Assembly: GCA_043801855.1 (NCBI GenBank)
Contig: JAZDLQ010000080.1
Location: 1-43,952 of the forward strand
Origin: CAYTWW01 sp043801855
GTDB taxonomy: Archaea; Nanobdellota; Nanobdellia; Woesearchaeales; GW2011-AR15
Length of the DNA stretch: 43,952 bases
Reading direction: 5' to 3'
A program made the translations under genes and the position numbers. How positions within the stretch are numbered: position 1 is the first letter of the stretch; every line of letters begins with the position of its first letter. Positions 8,485-17,927 of the stretch are shown piece by piece. Below the pieces are notes generated by a model that worked only from the letters and a program-made list of their open reading frames with translations, did not search any database and was not told where the DNA came from.

Positions 8485-11400
8485 ATGGATCCTGAAAAAA
8501 ATATAGTGAATGACGAAGCAGACGAAATTAAACCAATTATTGCTACTGGTCAGCATGACAAGATTGTTAAGGCAATAATCGACGAGGAGATGAAAAAATC
8601 GTTTCTTGATTATGCGATGAGTGTGATTGTTTCAAGGGCTCTTCCAGATGTCCGCGACGGCTTAAAGCCAGTTCATAGAAGGATTCTTTTTGCCATGAAC
8701 GAGCTTGGCATGCAGCATAATAAGCCATATAAGAAATGTGCAAGGATTGTCGGCGAGGTTCTTGGAAAATATCATCCACACGGCGATACAGCTGTATATG
8801 ATTCTCTTGTCAGGATGGCCCAGGAATGGTCTTTAAGATATCCACTTGTAAAAGGCCAGGGCAATTTCGGCTCAGTAGACGGGGATTCTGCGGCAGCTAT
8901 GAGATACTGTGTAACTGGAGACACACTAATAAATACAGACAAAGGTTTAATCCCTATCAAATCCCTTTCAGATAAAGAAGAGGATGAAATAAAAATTAAA
9001 GTCCTTTCTATAGGCGCAAGAAAAAATAAGGCTTCAAGGTTCTTTAATTCTGGAAAACATAAAATAATTTCAATAAAGACAAAAGAGGGATATGAGTTAA
9101 AAGGAACATATAATCACCCAATTTTATGCTTTTCTTCCGAAAATGAGATGGTATTGTTTGAATGGAAGCTTCTTGAAAACATATCTGAAAAAGATTATGT
9201 CTGCTTAAACAGGAATTTCTTATTTTCAGATGCAAATCCGCCACTTTTTGCATACTTCCCTAAAAAAAATGCAAGGACAAAGGAAATCAGACTTCCTGAA
9301 AAAATGAGTGCAAACCTTGCATTTTTGCTTGGAGCCCTTGTATCAGAAGGCTCATTTCATCAGGATAAAATATTTTTTTGCAATTCAGACATAGAGTATT
9401 ATAACCGTGTGAAAAATATAATTTATGATGAGTTTAATGGAATTCAATTGTATGAGCGAAAAATTGCAGGAAACTGCCTTGAACTTTGCATATACCATAA
9501 AAATGCAGTTGATTTTTTAATCAATATAGGCTTTTCAAATGCAAAGTCAGAAAATAAAAGAATCCCTTTTATAATCCTGCAATCAAAAAAGGAAACAATA
9601 ACTACATTCTTAGAAGCGCTTTTTGAAGGAGACGGCTCTGTAAAATTCAAGACAGACAAAAGGCACGGCGGAAAAAGCATCGAGTTAACTTATAACTCAA
9701 AAAGCAGCATTCTTATCAAAGAGCTTAAAATCGTCCTGTTAAGCCTTGGTATTGCAACAACTAAGCCATATATAGATAAAAGAAATGGCTGTCTTAAGCT
9801 AATAATTTCTGGAGTTGATTCTATAAGGCAGTTCAAAGAGCAAATCGGATTTTTTTCAGAGAGAAAAAATAAAATAATTGCATATATAGATTCATTATCA
9901 AGTTATCGTATGAGCAAGACTGACTTCATTCCATTCATTGCAACTTATTTAAGAAAAAAATACAATCATAATGATTTTATCAAAAAGAACAATTTTGATA
10001 GGTATAATAATCTTGAAAAAAATTATGCAAAATTAATAAGCATCGTTGATGATGTAGATGGAAAACTGCTTGATGATATCCTGAAAAATAAATATTATTT
10101 TAATGTAGTGGCCTCAGTTGAAAAAATTGAAAAAACACAAAATGTATATTCAGTCAAAGTAGAAAGCAGCTGCCATTCATTTACAGCAAATGGGTTTATC
10201 AACCACAATACTGAAGCTAAGCTTGCAAAAATATCAGATGAAGTACTTGCAGATATTGAAAAAGAAACAGTTGATTTCCAGCCTAATTTTGATGAGTCTC
10301 TTCATGAGCCAAAAGTCCTTCCAACAATCCTTCCTAACCTTCTTGTCAACGGCTCATCTGGAATAGCTGTTGGAATGGCAACAAATGTGCCACCACATAA
10401 CTTAACTGAAGTATGCGATGCTGCAATTGAACTTATAAAAAATCCAGAACTATCTTTAAAAGAAATAACCCAGATAATAAAAGGGCCTGATTTTCCAACA
10501 GGCGGAATTATCTGCGGCAAAAACGGGATGCTTTCAGCTTATACAACTGGCAGAGGGATTATAAAAGTCCGTGCAAAGGCCTCAAAAGAAGAAAAACATG
10601 GAAAAATCGCAATTATTATTACTGAAATTCCTTACATGATAAATAAATCTTCTATTTTAGAAGAGATTGCAGACCAGATAAAGATTAAGGCAATTGAAGG
10701 AATTTCTGCATTAAGGGATGAGTCAGACAGAGACGGCATGCGAATAGTTATGGAACTTAAGCGTGACGCTAATTATGATATTGTCTTAAACCAGCTTTTT
10801 AAGCATTCAAGGCTTGAAGCAACACAGGGGATTAGGTTTTTAGCATTAGTCAATAATGTCCCAAGATATCTGAATATCAAGCAGCTTTTAGAGCAGCATA
10901 TTGCACACAGAGAAGTTGTTATTACAAGAAGGACTAAGTATGACCTGCGAAAAGCAGAAGAAAGATCCCATGTTTTAGAGGGATTGATAATTGCCCTTAA
11001 TAATATTGATGAGATAATTGCAAAAATAAAGGCATCAGAAAATGTTGAAAGTGCAAAAGCAACCTTAGTTTCTGATTATACACTGACTGAAATTCAGGCA
11101 GCAGCAATACTTGATATGAAGCTGCAAAAGCTTGCCTCTTTGGAACAGGAAAAAATCAGGCAGGAACACACTGAACTTATGCACACGATAGAACATCTGA
11201 AATCAATCCTTGAGGACAGGACAAAAATTCTTACAATAATATCAGAAGAGCTTTTGATGCTTAAAGAAAAGTATGGCGATGACAGAAGGACTAATTTTAT
11301 TGATTTAGAAGAAGATATTGATGTTGAAGATTTAATTACAAGAGAAGACGTTGTTGTAATAATAAGCCACTCAGGTTACATCAAAAGATTGCCATTGACA

Positions 11401-12270
11401 GCATACAAGCAGCAGTTTCGCGGCGGAAAAGGCGTGATTGGCGGGCAGACAAAAGAAGAGGATTTTATCGAGCATGTATTTATCGCAAACACGCACTCTT
11501 ATCTTTTAATTTTCACAAATAAAGGAAACGTATATTGGCTTAAAGTCTATAAGGTTCCTGAAGAAGGAAGATATTCAAAAGGAAAGGCAATAGTTAACTT
11601 AATTGAAGGCTTAAGCGAAAATGAAAAGATCTCAAAAGTTATTTCAGTTAAGGAATTTGATGAAAACCATCACTTGCTTTTTGCAACTAAAAAAGGAATT
11701 ATAAAAAAGACTAATATAATGGCATACTCAAGGCCAAGGCAAGGTGGAATAATTGCAATAAACCTTGAGGAATCTGATGACTTAATTGGTGTTGTTATGA
11801 CTGACGGCCAAAAGCAGATTATGCTTGCAAGTAAAGATGGCCAGGCAGTAAAATTCAATGAGACTGATGCAAGGCCTCTTGGGCGAAACTCAAAAGGAGT
11901 AATTGGTATGCGCCTAAAAGAAGGAGATGAAGTAATTGGAGTAATTATTGCTGAAGATGACAAAACCCTTCTTACAATAACATCAAACGGCTATGGAAAA
12001 AGAACGCCTATTTCAGATTATAGGATAATCAATAGGGGCGGAAGCGGTGTTATTAATATCCAGACAAACGAGCGAAACGGCGGAGTTGTTGTTGTCAAGT
12101 CTGTAACTGATGAGGATGAGCTGATACTCATGAGCCAGGATGGAATGGCTATTCGAACATCATGCAAATTCATATCAGTTATCGGAAGAAACACTCAGGG
12201 CGTCAGGCTGATGAAGCTTAACGACGGCGATAAAATAATCGACGCAGCAAAAATAATTAATGGTGATTAA
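8485..12270 (+). CDS. gyrA: DNA gyrase subunit A with in-frame intein
   Basis: The 1261-aa precursor becomes an 827-aa GyrA after removal of a 434-aa intein. GyrA carries the DNA-cleaving tyrosine and, with GyrB (not in this window), introduces negative supercoils. The N-extein has the winged-helix core (ALPDVRDGLKPVHRRIL, KYHPHGDTAVYDSLVRMAQ) and ends AAAMRY with the catalytic tyrosine at precursor residue 141. The C-extein resumes TEAKLAKIS and continues through the tower and coiled coil to the C-terminal beta-pinwheel. The GyrA box is present as QFRGGKG (about residue 977), which marks gyrase rather than topoisomerase IV. Archaeal gyrases are generally regarded as acquired from bacteria. 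A THUMP methyltransferase gene follows after 2 bases. Confidence 0.95.
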   Translation: MDPEKNIVNDEADEIKPIIATGQHDKIVKAIIDEEMKKSFLDYAMSVIVSRALPDVRDGLKPVHRRILFAMNELGMQHNKPYKKCARIVGEVLGKYHPHGDTAVYDSLVRMAQEWSLRYPLVKGQGNFGSVDGDSAAAMRYCVTGDTLINTDKGLIPIKSLSDKEEDEIKIKVLSIGARKNKASRFFNSGKHKIISIKTKEGYELKGTYNHPILCFSSENEMVLFEWKLLENISEKDYVCLNRNFLFSDANPPLFAYFPKKNARTKEIRLPEKMSANLAFLLGALVSEGSFHQDKIFFCNSDIEYYNRVKNIIYDEFNGIQLYERKIAGNCLELCIYHKNAVDFLINIGFSNAKSENKRIPFIILQSKKETITTFLEALFEGDGSVKFKTDKRHGGKSIELTYNSKSSILIKELKIVLLSLGIATTKPYIDKRNGCLKLIISGVDSIRQFKEQIGFFSERKNKIIAYIDSLSSYRMSKTDFIPFIATYLRKKYNHNDFIKKNNFDRYNNLEKNYAKLISIVDDVDGKLLDDILKNKYYFNVVASVEKIEKTQNVYSVKVESSCHSFTANGFINHNTEAKLAKISDEVLADIEKETVDFQPNFDESLHEPKVLPTILPNLLVNGSSGIAVGMATNVPPHNLTEVCDAAIELIKNPELSLKEITQIIKGPDFPTGGIICGKNGMLSAYTTGRGIIKVRAKASKEEKHGKIAIIITEIPYMINKSSILEEIADQIKIKAIEGISALRDESDRDGMRIVMELKRDANYDIVLNQLFKHSRLEATQGIRFLALVNNVPRYLNIKQLLEQHIAHREVVITRRTKYDLRKAEERSHVLEGLIIALNNIDEIIAKIKASENVESAKATLVSDYTLTEIQAAAILDMKLQKLASLEQEKIRQEHTELMHTIEHLKSILEDRTKILTIISEELLMLKEKYGDDRRTNFIDLEEDIDVEDLITREDVVVIISHSGYIKRLPLTAYKQQFRGGKGVIGGQTKEEDFIEHVFIANTHSYLLIFTNKGNVYWLKVYKVPEEGRYSKGKAIVNLIEGLSENEKISKVISVKEFDENHHLLFATKKGIIKKTNIMAYSRPRQGGIIAINLEESDDLIGVVMTDGQKQIMLASKDGQAVKFNETDARPLGRNSKGVIGMRLKEGDEVIGVIIAEDDKTLLTITSNGYGKRTPISDYRIINRGGSGVINIQTNERNGGVVVVKSVTDEDELILMSQDGMAIRTSCKFISVIGRNTQGVRLMKLNDGDKIIDAAKIINGD
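8908..10209 (+). other. GyrA intein with LAGLIDADG endonuclease domain
   Basis: The intein runs from Cys (precursor residue 142) to Asn 575. Block A is CVTGDTLINTDKGLIPIKSL, and block B contains the TxxH-type GTYNHPIL. The endonuclease has two LAGLIDADG-type helices: LAFLLGALVSEGSF (nt about 9316) and FLEALFEGDGSVKF (about 9610). Block F is VYSVKVESSCHSFTANGF, and block G ends HN followed by Thr as the +1 nucleophile. All splicing residues (Cys1, block B His, penultimate His, terminal Asn, +1 Thr) are present, so splicing is predicted. The insertion point, directly after the catalytic tyrosine, is the same as that of the well-known mycobacterial GyrA inteins. Confidence 0.93.
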
Positions 12271-12272
12271 AC

Positions 12273-13415
12273 TTGCATAAGGCAATAGGGAAAACACATA
12301 AAGGAACTGAGGATATTGCAGCGCTTGAAATTGAAGAGCTTATTAACGGTAAAACTCTTTCAAAAGAAAACACAGTTGTTGTTTTTGAAACAAAAGATAT
12401 ACTTGATATACCCAAATTATGTTATAAAACCCAGTCACTTTTTAAGGTATTATATTATCTTGGTGAGTTTGCTGTTCACAAAGAACTAGAAGCGACTGTA
12501 TCTGAAATTAAAAAAATTAAGATTGATTATAATAATTGGGTAAAAAAAGATACAATTATTAATGTTGATTGCGAACGCGAGGGCGCTCATGATTTCAGAA
12601 GTGTTGATATTTCAGGAGCGCTAAGTTCGCACATCAAATCTCAAACAGGAAATGTTGTGTCGCTAAAGGAATTTGACGTTACTTTTTATACCTATATATA
12701 TGATAATACGGGATACCTTGGAATTGATTTTTCAGGCAAGGACTTAAGTAAAAGAGACTATAAGATCTTTATTACAAGTTCTGCTTTTAAGGGAACTGCT
12801 GCTTATGCGCTGCTGAGAATTGCAGAATATAATCCAAAAAAGTCATTGATGGATCCTTTTTGCGGTGTTGGAATTATTCCAATTGAAGCTGCGCTTTACG
12901 GATCAAAACTATCTGTGAATTATTATTCAAAAGAAAAATTTGCCTTTAAGAAATTGCTGCCTTTTGAAAAAACAGATTTTGATTCTTTTTTTGCAAAAAT
13001 AGACAAAGAGATTAGCACAAAAAATCTCAAGATAACTGTAATTGATGCGCAGCAAAAAAACATAAAGTTTGCTGAGAAGAATGCAAAAATTGCAGGCGTA
13101 ATTAAGCATCTTAATTTTTCAAGGCAGGATATGGAGTGGCTTGATACCAAAATGGATAAGGGCTCATTTGACTGTATTGTTTCTTATCCTATGCAACTTT
13201 CAAAAGACAAAGATTCTAAGCCAATTGAAAAAGCCTATAATGAATTGTTTTACCAGGCAGAATATGTGCTTAAAAAAACAGGCAATATTACACTTCTTTC
13301 AATGGAAACTGATGTTCTGACTAAACACGCAAATACACATGGTTTTAAAGTGCTGCATGAAAGGGAACTTTATTTTGGCAGGCAAAAAATGAAGATAATT
13401 TCATTTGGAAGGTGA
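12273..13415 (+). CDS. THUMP-domain RNA methyltransferase-like protein
   Basis: A 380-aa protein of the Trm14/RlmL-like group. The N-terminus (GKTHKGTEDIAALEIEELI) starts a ferredoxin-like/THUMP RNA-binding region, with the THUMP core near HDFRSVDISGALSSHI. A Rossmann methyltransferase domain follows, with the SAM-binding loop LMDPFCGVGIIPIEAA. The motif IV position, normally (D/N)PP(Y/F), reads FDCIVSYPMQ, so the usual catalytic tetrapeptide is lost. The start is TTG, with a GGTGAT Shine-Dalgarno (12262-12267) inside the end of gyrA. The stop TGA overlaps the ribosome site of the next gene. The likely substrate is tRNA guanosine at the N2 position if active; the altered motif makes catalysis uncertain. 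Confidence 0.7.
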   Translation: MHKAIGKTHKGTEDIAALEIEELINGKTLSKENTVVVFETKDILDIPKLCYKTQSLFKVLYYLGEFAVHKELEATVSEIKKIKIDYNNWVKKDTIINVDCEREGAHDFRSVDISGALSSHIKSQTGNVVSLKEFDVTFYTYIYDNTGYLGIDFSGKDLSKRDYKIFITSSAFKGTAAYALLRIAEYNPKKSLMDPFCGVGIIPIEAALYGSKLSVNYYSKEKFAFKKLLPFEKTDFDSFFAKIDKEISTKNLKITVIDAQQKNIKFAEKNAKIAGVIKHLNFSRQDMEWLDTKMDKGSFDCIVSYPMQLSKDKDSKPIEKAYNELFYQAEYVLKKTGNITLLSMETDVLTKHANTHGFKVLHERELYFGRQKMKIISFGR

Positions 13416-13420
13416 TTAAA

Positions 13421-13885
13421 TTGGTAAGCTGTGATATGTGCGGAAAAATAACTGATGAGCTTTGTGTTGCAATGATTGAAGGAACAAGGCTAACAGTATG
13501 TAGGAAATGTTCCTCATATGGAAAAATTATTTCAAATCGCCCTCCACTTAGTAGACAGGACTATATTAGTAATAAAAAAGAAATTGCATCTAAACATCCA
13601 CAAAGAGAGTTAATACAGGCAGTAAAAGAGGATTATTCTGTAGTTATTAGAAACAAAAGGGAAAGTATGGGACTAAAACAAAAAGAACTGGCAGTGAAAT
13701 TGGCAGAAAAAGAATCATTAATACAAAAAATTGAAACTGCTCAAATAGTTCCTTCTTTATCTCTTGCTAGAAAACTTGAAAAGCACCTTGGAATAGAATT
13801 AATTGAGCAAAAAGAAGTGGAGCAGCTTAATATAAAAGCTAAACCTGATGAGCTTACAATAGGTGATATGATAAAACTAAAATGA
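13421..13885 (+). CDS. Multiprotein-bridging factor aMBF1
   Basis: A 154-aa archaeal MBF1. The N-terminal zinc ribbon is CDMCGK ... CRKC. The C-terminal Xre/Cro-type helix-turn-helix is MGLKQKELAVKLAEKESLIQ, followed by the conserved IETAQIVPSLSLARKLEKHL. MBF1 bridges transcription factors and TBP in eukaryotes, and archaeal aMBF1 associates with the small ribosomal subunit. I chose the TTG at 13421 because GGTGAT (13411-13416) lies 4 bases before it, the same arrangement as at 12273. A GTG at 13412 would start inside that site. It is coupled to the methyltransferase, whose stop lies within the Shine-Dalgarno. Confidence 0.88.
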   Translation: MVSCDMCGKITDELCVAMIEGTRLTVCRKCSSYGKIISNRPPLSRQDYISNKKEIASKHPQRELIQAVKEDYSVVIRNKRESMGLKQKELAVKLAEKESLIQKIETAQIVPSLSLARKLEKHLGIELIEQKEVEQLNIKAKPDELTIGDMIKLK

Positions 13886-13935
13886 GGCTCTGCAAGAAAA
13901 AGCAGATAATAATTTTTTAGTGCGATGATGTGTGC

Positions 13936-16900
13936 TTAGTTGCTATGTGAGGGTTGCTCTCGAATTTTATTATACTTAAAAGCATCATTAATCACTTCAG
14001 GCTGCCAGCCAACTCTTTTCAAGTTATCAATTATCTCATTTTTAGGAGTGTCTTTTTTTGCGCAGTATTCAATATATTTTACTAGTTTTTCCATGTTCTC
14101 GTGAGGCAAGTGAACATCATGCAATACAAGGTCAACAATTGAATGGCTCCAGCCTGCGTTAATAAGGTTGTTTCTAATTGCATTAAACTCGATTCCTTCA
14201 CTTTCGCATCTTTGAACATATTCTCTAATTTCCTTAAGCTCGGAATCTGAAAAAACAGACATTTTGCTTTGGTATATTAAAAAAACTGCAATTAATGAAA
14301 TAATTAGAATTACTATTATTGGCATAAAAAAATACAGCGGCTCTTTTGCAATTTTATCAATCATGCCATCTTTTTTTGCATCTTCTGTTATAGTGTCTTT
14401 GTTTCCCTGGGCAACATTTCCTGTTATTGGCTGGTTAGTCGTCTGATTAATTATAGTATTAGCTGGAGGCTGGCTTGCTACAGTGTTTCCCTGCTGCAGT
14501 GGATTTGCTTTTGCGCTTAGTGCAAAATTGCCGCTGAGGCTTTTAGTTTCTGCGGTATAATAAACAAATTTCGAATCAGTATCTACAACATCAGTTTTTA
14601 GTTCAGTCCATGCTTCATTTTCAAAGAAATACAATTTTGCAAAAGATCTGTCTGTATTATTTGAGGTAAACCATGTTAGCGGAATTTTAAATTTAATCTT
14701 TGCTTTGTCAATATTAATAGGCGAAATGCCTGACACACCTATTCTTATATACTGGAAAAGAATATTAGGCGGAGCTTGAGTGATATCGGTAAATGAGCTT
14801 TTACTTTCTACATATATTAAGGAGGTTGTTGTTATTTCATTTAATGTTGTGAATGTGACTTGCGTAACAGCAATTTCAGAGCTTGAAACATACATGATGT
14901 GCTCACCTGGCGCAAGCCCATCCCATATGCTCGTTACTTTTTTTGGCGCAGCAGATGCTCCTTCTCCAGATGAGCCTGACGATGAACCTGATTCAGCAGC
15001 AGCTTCCTCTTCTTCAAAGTCAAATGTCATAATTTTGTAAGCCTCTTTTCCTCTTGAATCTTGGCATTTGGCATGGTATGTTCCGTCACTTGTTATTGGT
15101 TTGGAGTTAGATGTAACATAACTGGTGCTTGAAAAATAATCCATGCTTGCAAATCCTTCTTCACTGCCTCTTGAATATTTGCAAACAGCAGGTTCACTTG
15201 TAGTCACTCTTAAAGTTGCAGATGATGTTGTTATGCTTGATGCCCGCCACTCAGTGATATTTGGAGCAGATGTATCATTAACTATAAAATTTACAACAGC
15301 AGAATTGTAATTTCCGTTAGTGTCATTGCATGTGACGTTTATCTGATAGAAAAAAAGACTGCTTGCTGCTGTAGTTGAATTTGCATCGAATGTTTGTGCA
15401 TAAGTGCTGCTTGGTGTTAGCGTGTAATTTGAAAAAGCCGAAGAATTAATCATGTATTTGCAGTATACTTCTTCATTTATTGTGACAGTTAAGCTATTTT
15501 GATAACCGCTTGTAAGGTTTGCGCCGTTTGCAGGCGCAGTGATATTAATGATTGGAGCAACAGTATCGTTCGAACCAAATACTGATGAAAAATGCGGTAC
15601 ATAAACTAATGTATTATTGGCCATGTCATTGTAGCAGGCAGTGTCTGTGCTTTCAGAGTACACGCCGCTGCAAACAGAAATTGTGCTGCAGCTTGTAAGC
15701 GCATCATTGCAATAATATAAGTGTTCATACTGAGTGCTGTTTTTCGGAAGCTTAACTATACCATAATAATCATTATTATCTGAAAAAAATTCTGTCATAT
15801 TTGATACAACAACATAATCAACAGGATTTGTTCCTATTGCATTTCTAACTCTTTGCACAAAGTTGTTGTCGCTGTCTGTTACATTGATAAAATAACTCCA
15901 TTTAGTTTCATTTGCAGTTATATTCATAATACTAAATGACGAATTCTCAAAATATATGCTTATATTTAATTTCTGAAATAGATGGACACTTCCTGACAAG
16001 TTTTCAGTGCTGTTTGAAATTTCAGTGTGGTCTATCCTAGAGTTTTCGTTTGACAATTCGATAATCCATGTGTTAATATTTAGCTCTCCTTGTGCATAGA
16101 ACGATCTAGTAGTATGTTCAACATTTCCTGCAGTGTCATTTGCAAAAATTTCTAAATATTGCTTGCCTGGGTATCTTAAAGTAACAGTTTCATTGTCATT
16201 AACGTATGAATCTGAGCTATTTAGCGAATAGTCTGTTAAATTATAATTAAGCACATACCAAACACTATCCAGGTGCGTGTCGTTCGCAGTATAATTAAAA
16301 TTCAAAATGAGAGAATTAATTATTCCACTTTCATTAGGATAATTTATTGATATTATTGGTTCAATTGTATCGACACTTACATTTTTTAAGTCTTTTACAG
16401 ATGAAAGGCCATTATTATTTGTGCAGTTAAAGGTGATATTATAACTTGAATCATCAAGAGTTGGTGAGATAACATGTGTAAGTGATACGCTTGCATTTAT
16501 TGTTGCATTGGTTCCATTGTTTAGGACGTAAATGCAGGTAGATAGGTCATCAGTTGTCAGATTTATTATTAGCTCTCCTTCACCAAATATTGTATTGTTT
16601 GCCGGATGGTTTATTGTGATAATAGGTGCGGTTGAGTCGTTTACAGTTAAGTAATGTGTCTCATAGCTTGTGCTATAATTTTCAGATAGAGGATAATACG
16701 CTGTTAAATTATAGGTAGCTGATAAGGAATAAGTTGTGATATTTGAGATATAATCAGTTCCATTATTCATAAGCACGCTGTTATTCCATATTTCAATCCT
16801 GTGGTCTCCGTCGACAATATATGCAGTAATATTGACTGCAGTATTTTGGTTTGCTGTTGTATTTGAGTCAATTCCATCAATTGTAAGGTTAACAGTAGAA

Positions 16901-17847
16901 TTTGCTCTATTAACTATATAAGTAAAGTTATTTGTTGAGTTCACGTTTCCTGATGTATCATTTGCATAGTACTTCCAGTAGAATATTCCTGCTGGAAGAT
17001 TAGTTATATTATAAAAAAATACGCTGCTATCGTTTCCAAAAACAGAATAATTCTGCAATGTTCCTCTAAAATTATTTTCAATCCATACAGTGCTTAGATT
17101 GATATTATCAAGCAATGTAGCATTGAACTGATAATTTACATTAGTTTTGTTATATGTTGCGCCTGAGCTTGGATAAGTGTTTTGGTTTGTGCTGTATGGC
17201 GCAATAAGGTCAACATACGAAATATTAAAATTATGCTCGCTGCTTTTGTTTGAGTTATTGGCAAAATCAGTGCTGTTTACAACATAATAAATTGACTGGT
17301 TGTGCCAGAGATTGTCTAATAGCAGATAATGATAGATTCCATAATTTGTTAAATTAGATGAATTCCAATTATAATTTCCAGATACATTACCATAAAAGAC
17401 AATTGAGTTTGCAGTTTCGCTTGTGTTCCATGTTATTGCATATGCAGACCAGTTGATTTGAGTTTCAGTAACATTAACTACTCCAGGAACAATTGTGTCT
17501 ATTGCAAATGTGTAGTTTTCAATGCTCCAGTTCTCTTCGCTTCCGTTACTGCAGTAAACATTCCACTTGTAAAAGCCGTCAGAAAGGCTGCTAACCGTAA
17601 AATTAGAAATAGTAAAATTCTCAACAGTTGGATTAGTCTGGTTTAAAACAAAGTCTCCTGTCTGGTTAATAAATAATGAGCAGTTGTAGGATGCGTTTGT
17701 TCCAGTAACACTGTATCTGAAATTTATAGGAGAATTATAGCTAATGTACGAGGCATTTGCAGGGGTGTTTAGAGTAATATTTATTTCAGCAGCGGCAAAG
17801 ACGCAAAATATAGCTGCCAAAAGTACAATAATAATTATTTTTTTCAA
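13936..17847 (-). CDS. Giant sequon-rich surface protein with PGF-pre-PGF domain and cytoplasmic helical repeats
   Basis: A 1303-aa protein starting at TTG (signal peptide IIIIVLLAAIFCVFAAA). Residues 22 to about 950 are repeated Ig-like beta domains with recurring phrases such as YYANDTSGNVNSTNNFTY. This region holds more than 50 N-x-S/T sequons in its first 600 residues. About 970-1110 matches the PGF-pre-PGF surface-protein domain (SIWDGLAPGEHIMYVSSSEI). A transmembrane helix follows at about 1170-1190 (FFMPIIVILIISLIAVFLIY). The cytoplasmic tail carries two similar 40-residue helical units, each with the core (I/L)xxxGWxxxxI. The architecture suggests a heavily glycosylated adhesin or sensor that passes through the membrane. 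A TATA-like box (TTTATATAGG, near 17886-17897) lies upstream. Confidence 0.7.
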   Translation of the reverse strand: MKKIIIIVLLAAIFCVFAAAEINITLNTPANASYISYNSPINFRYSVTGTNASYNCSLFINQTGDFVLNQTNPTVENFTISNFTVSSLSDGFYKWNVYCSNGSEENWSIENYTFAIDTIVPGVVNVTETQINWSAYAITWNTSETANSIVFYGNVSGNYNWNSSNLTNYGIYHYLLLDNLWHNQSIYYVVNSTDFANNSNKSSEHNFNISYVDLIAPYSTNQNTYPSSGATYNKTNVNYQFNATLLDNINLSTVWIENNFRGTLQNYSVFGNDSSVFFYNITNLPAGIFYWKYYANDTSGNVNSTNNFTYIVNRANSTVNLTIDGIDSNTTANQNTAVNITAYIVDGDHRIEIWNNSVLMNNGTDYISNITTYSLSATYNLTAYYPLSENYSTSYETHYLTVNDSTAPIITINHPANNTIFGEGELIINLTTDDLSTCIYVLNNGTNATINASVSLTHVISPTLDDSSYNITFNCTNNNGLSSVKDLKNVSVDTIEPIISINYPNESGIINSLILNFNYTANDTHLDSVWYVLNYNLTDYSLNSSDSYVNDNETVTLRYPGKQYLEIFANDTAGNVEHTTRSFYAQGELNINTWIIELSNENSRIDHTEISNSTENLSGSVHLFQKLNISIYFENSSFSIMNITANETKWSYFINVTDSDNNFVQRVRNAIGTNPVDYVVVSNMTEFFSDNNDYYGIVKLPKNSTQYEHLYYCNDALTSCSTISVCSGVYSESTDTACYNDMANNTLVYVPHFSSVFGSNDTVAPIINITAPANGANLTSGYQNSLTVTINEEVYCKYMINSSAFSNYTLTPSSTYAQTFDANSTTAASSLFFYQINVTCNDTNGNYNSAVVNFIVNDTSAPNITEWRASSITTSSATLRVTTSEPAVCKYSRGSEEGFASMDYFSSTSYVTSNSKPITSDGTYHAKCQDSRGKEAYKIMTFDFEEEEAAAESGSSSGSSGEGASAAPKKVTSIWDGLAPGEHIMYVSSSEIAVTQVTFTTLNEITTTSLIYVESKSSFTDITQAPPNILFQYIRIGVSGISPINIDKAKIKFKIPLTWFTSNNTDRSFAKLYFFENEAWTELKTDVVDTDSKFVYYTAETKSLSGNFALSAKANPLQQGNTVASQPPANTIINQTTNQPITGNVAQGNKDTITEDAKKDGMIDKIAKEPLYFFMPIIVILIISLIAVFLIYQSKMSVFSDSELKEIREYVQRCESEGIEFNAIRNNLINAGWSHSIVDLVLHDVHLPHENMEKLVKYIEYCAKKDTPKNEIIDNLKRVGWQPEVINDAFKYNKIREQPSHSN

Positions 17848-17927
17848 ATGATAACCTTTTTTATAGTTTTTAAATAATTATCCTATATAAAGGTTGCTTA
17901 TTTTTAGAAAAAAAGGAAAGATAAATT

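Noticed and set aside
13886..13935. C/D-box-like sequence GATGATG in the gap after aMBF1
   Set aside because: Only one box-like match is present, with no partner D box at suitable spacing, so a guide RNA cannot be supported.
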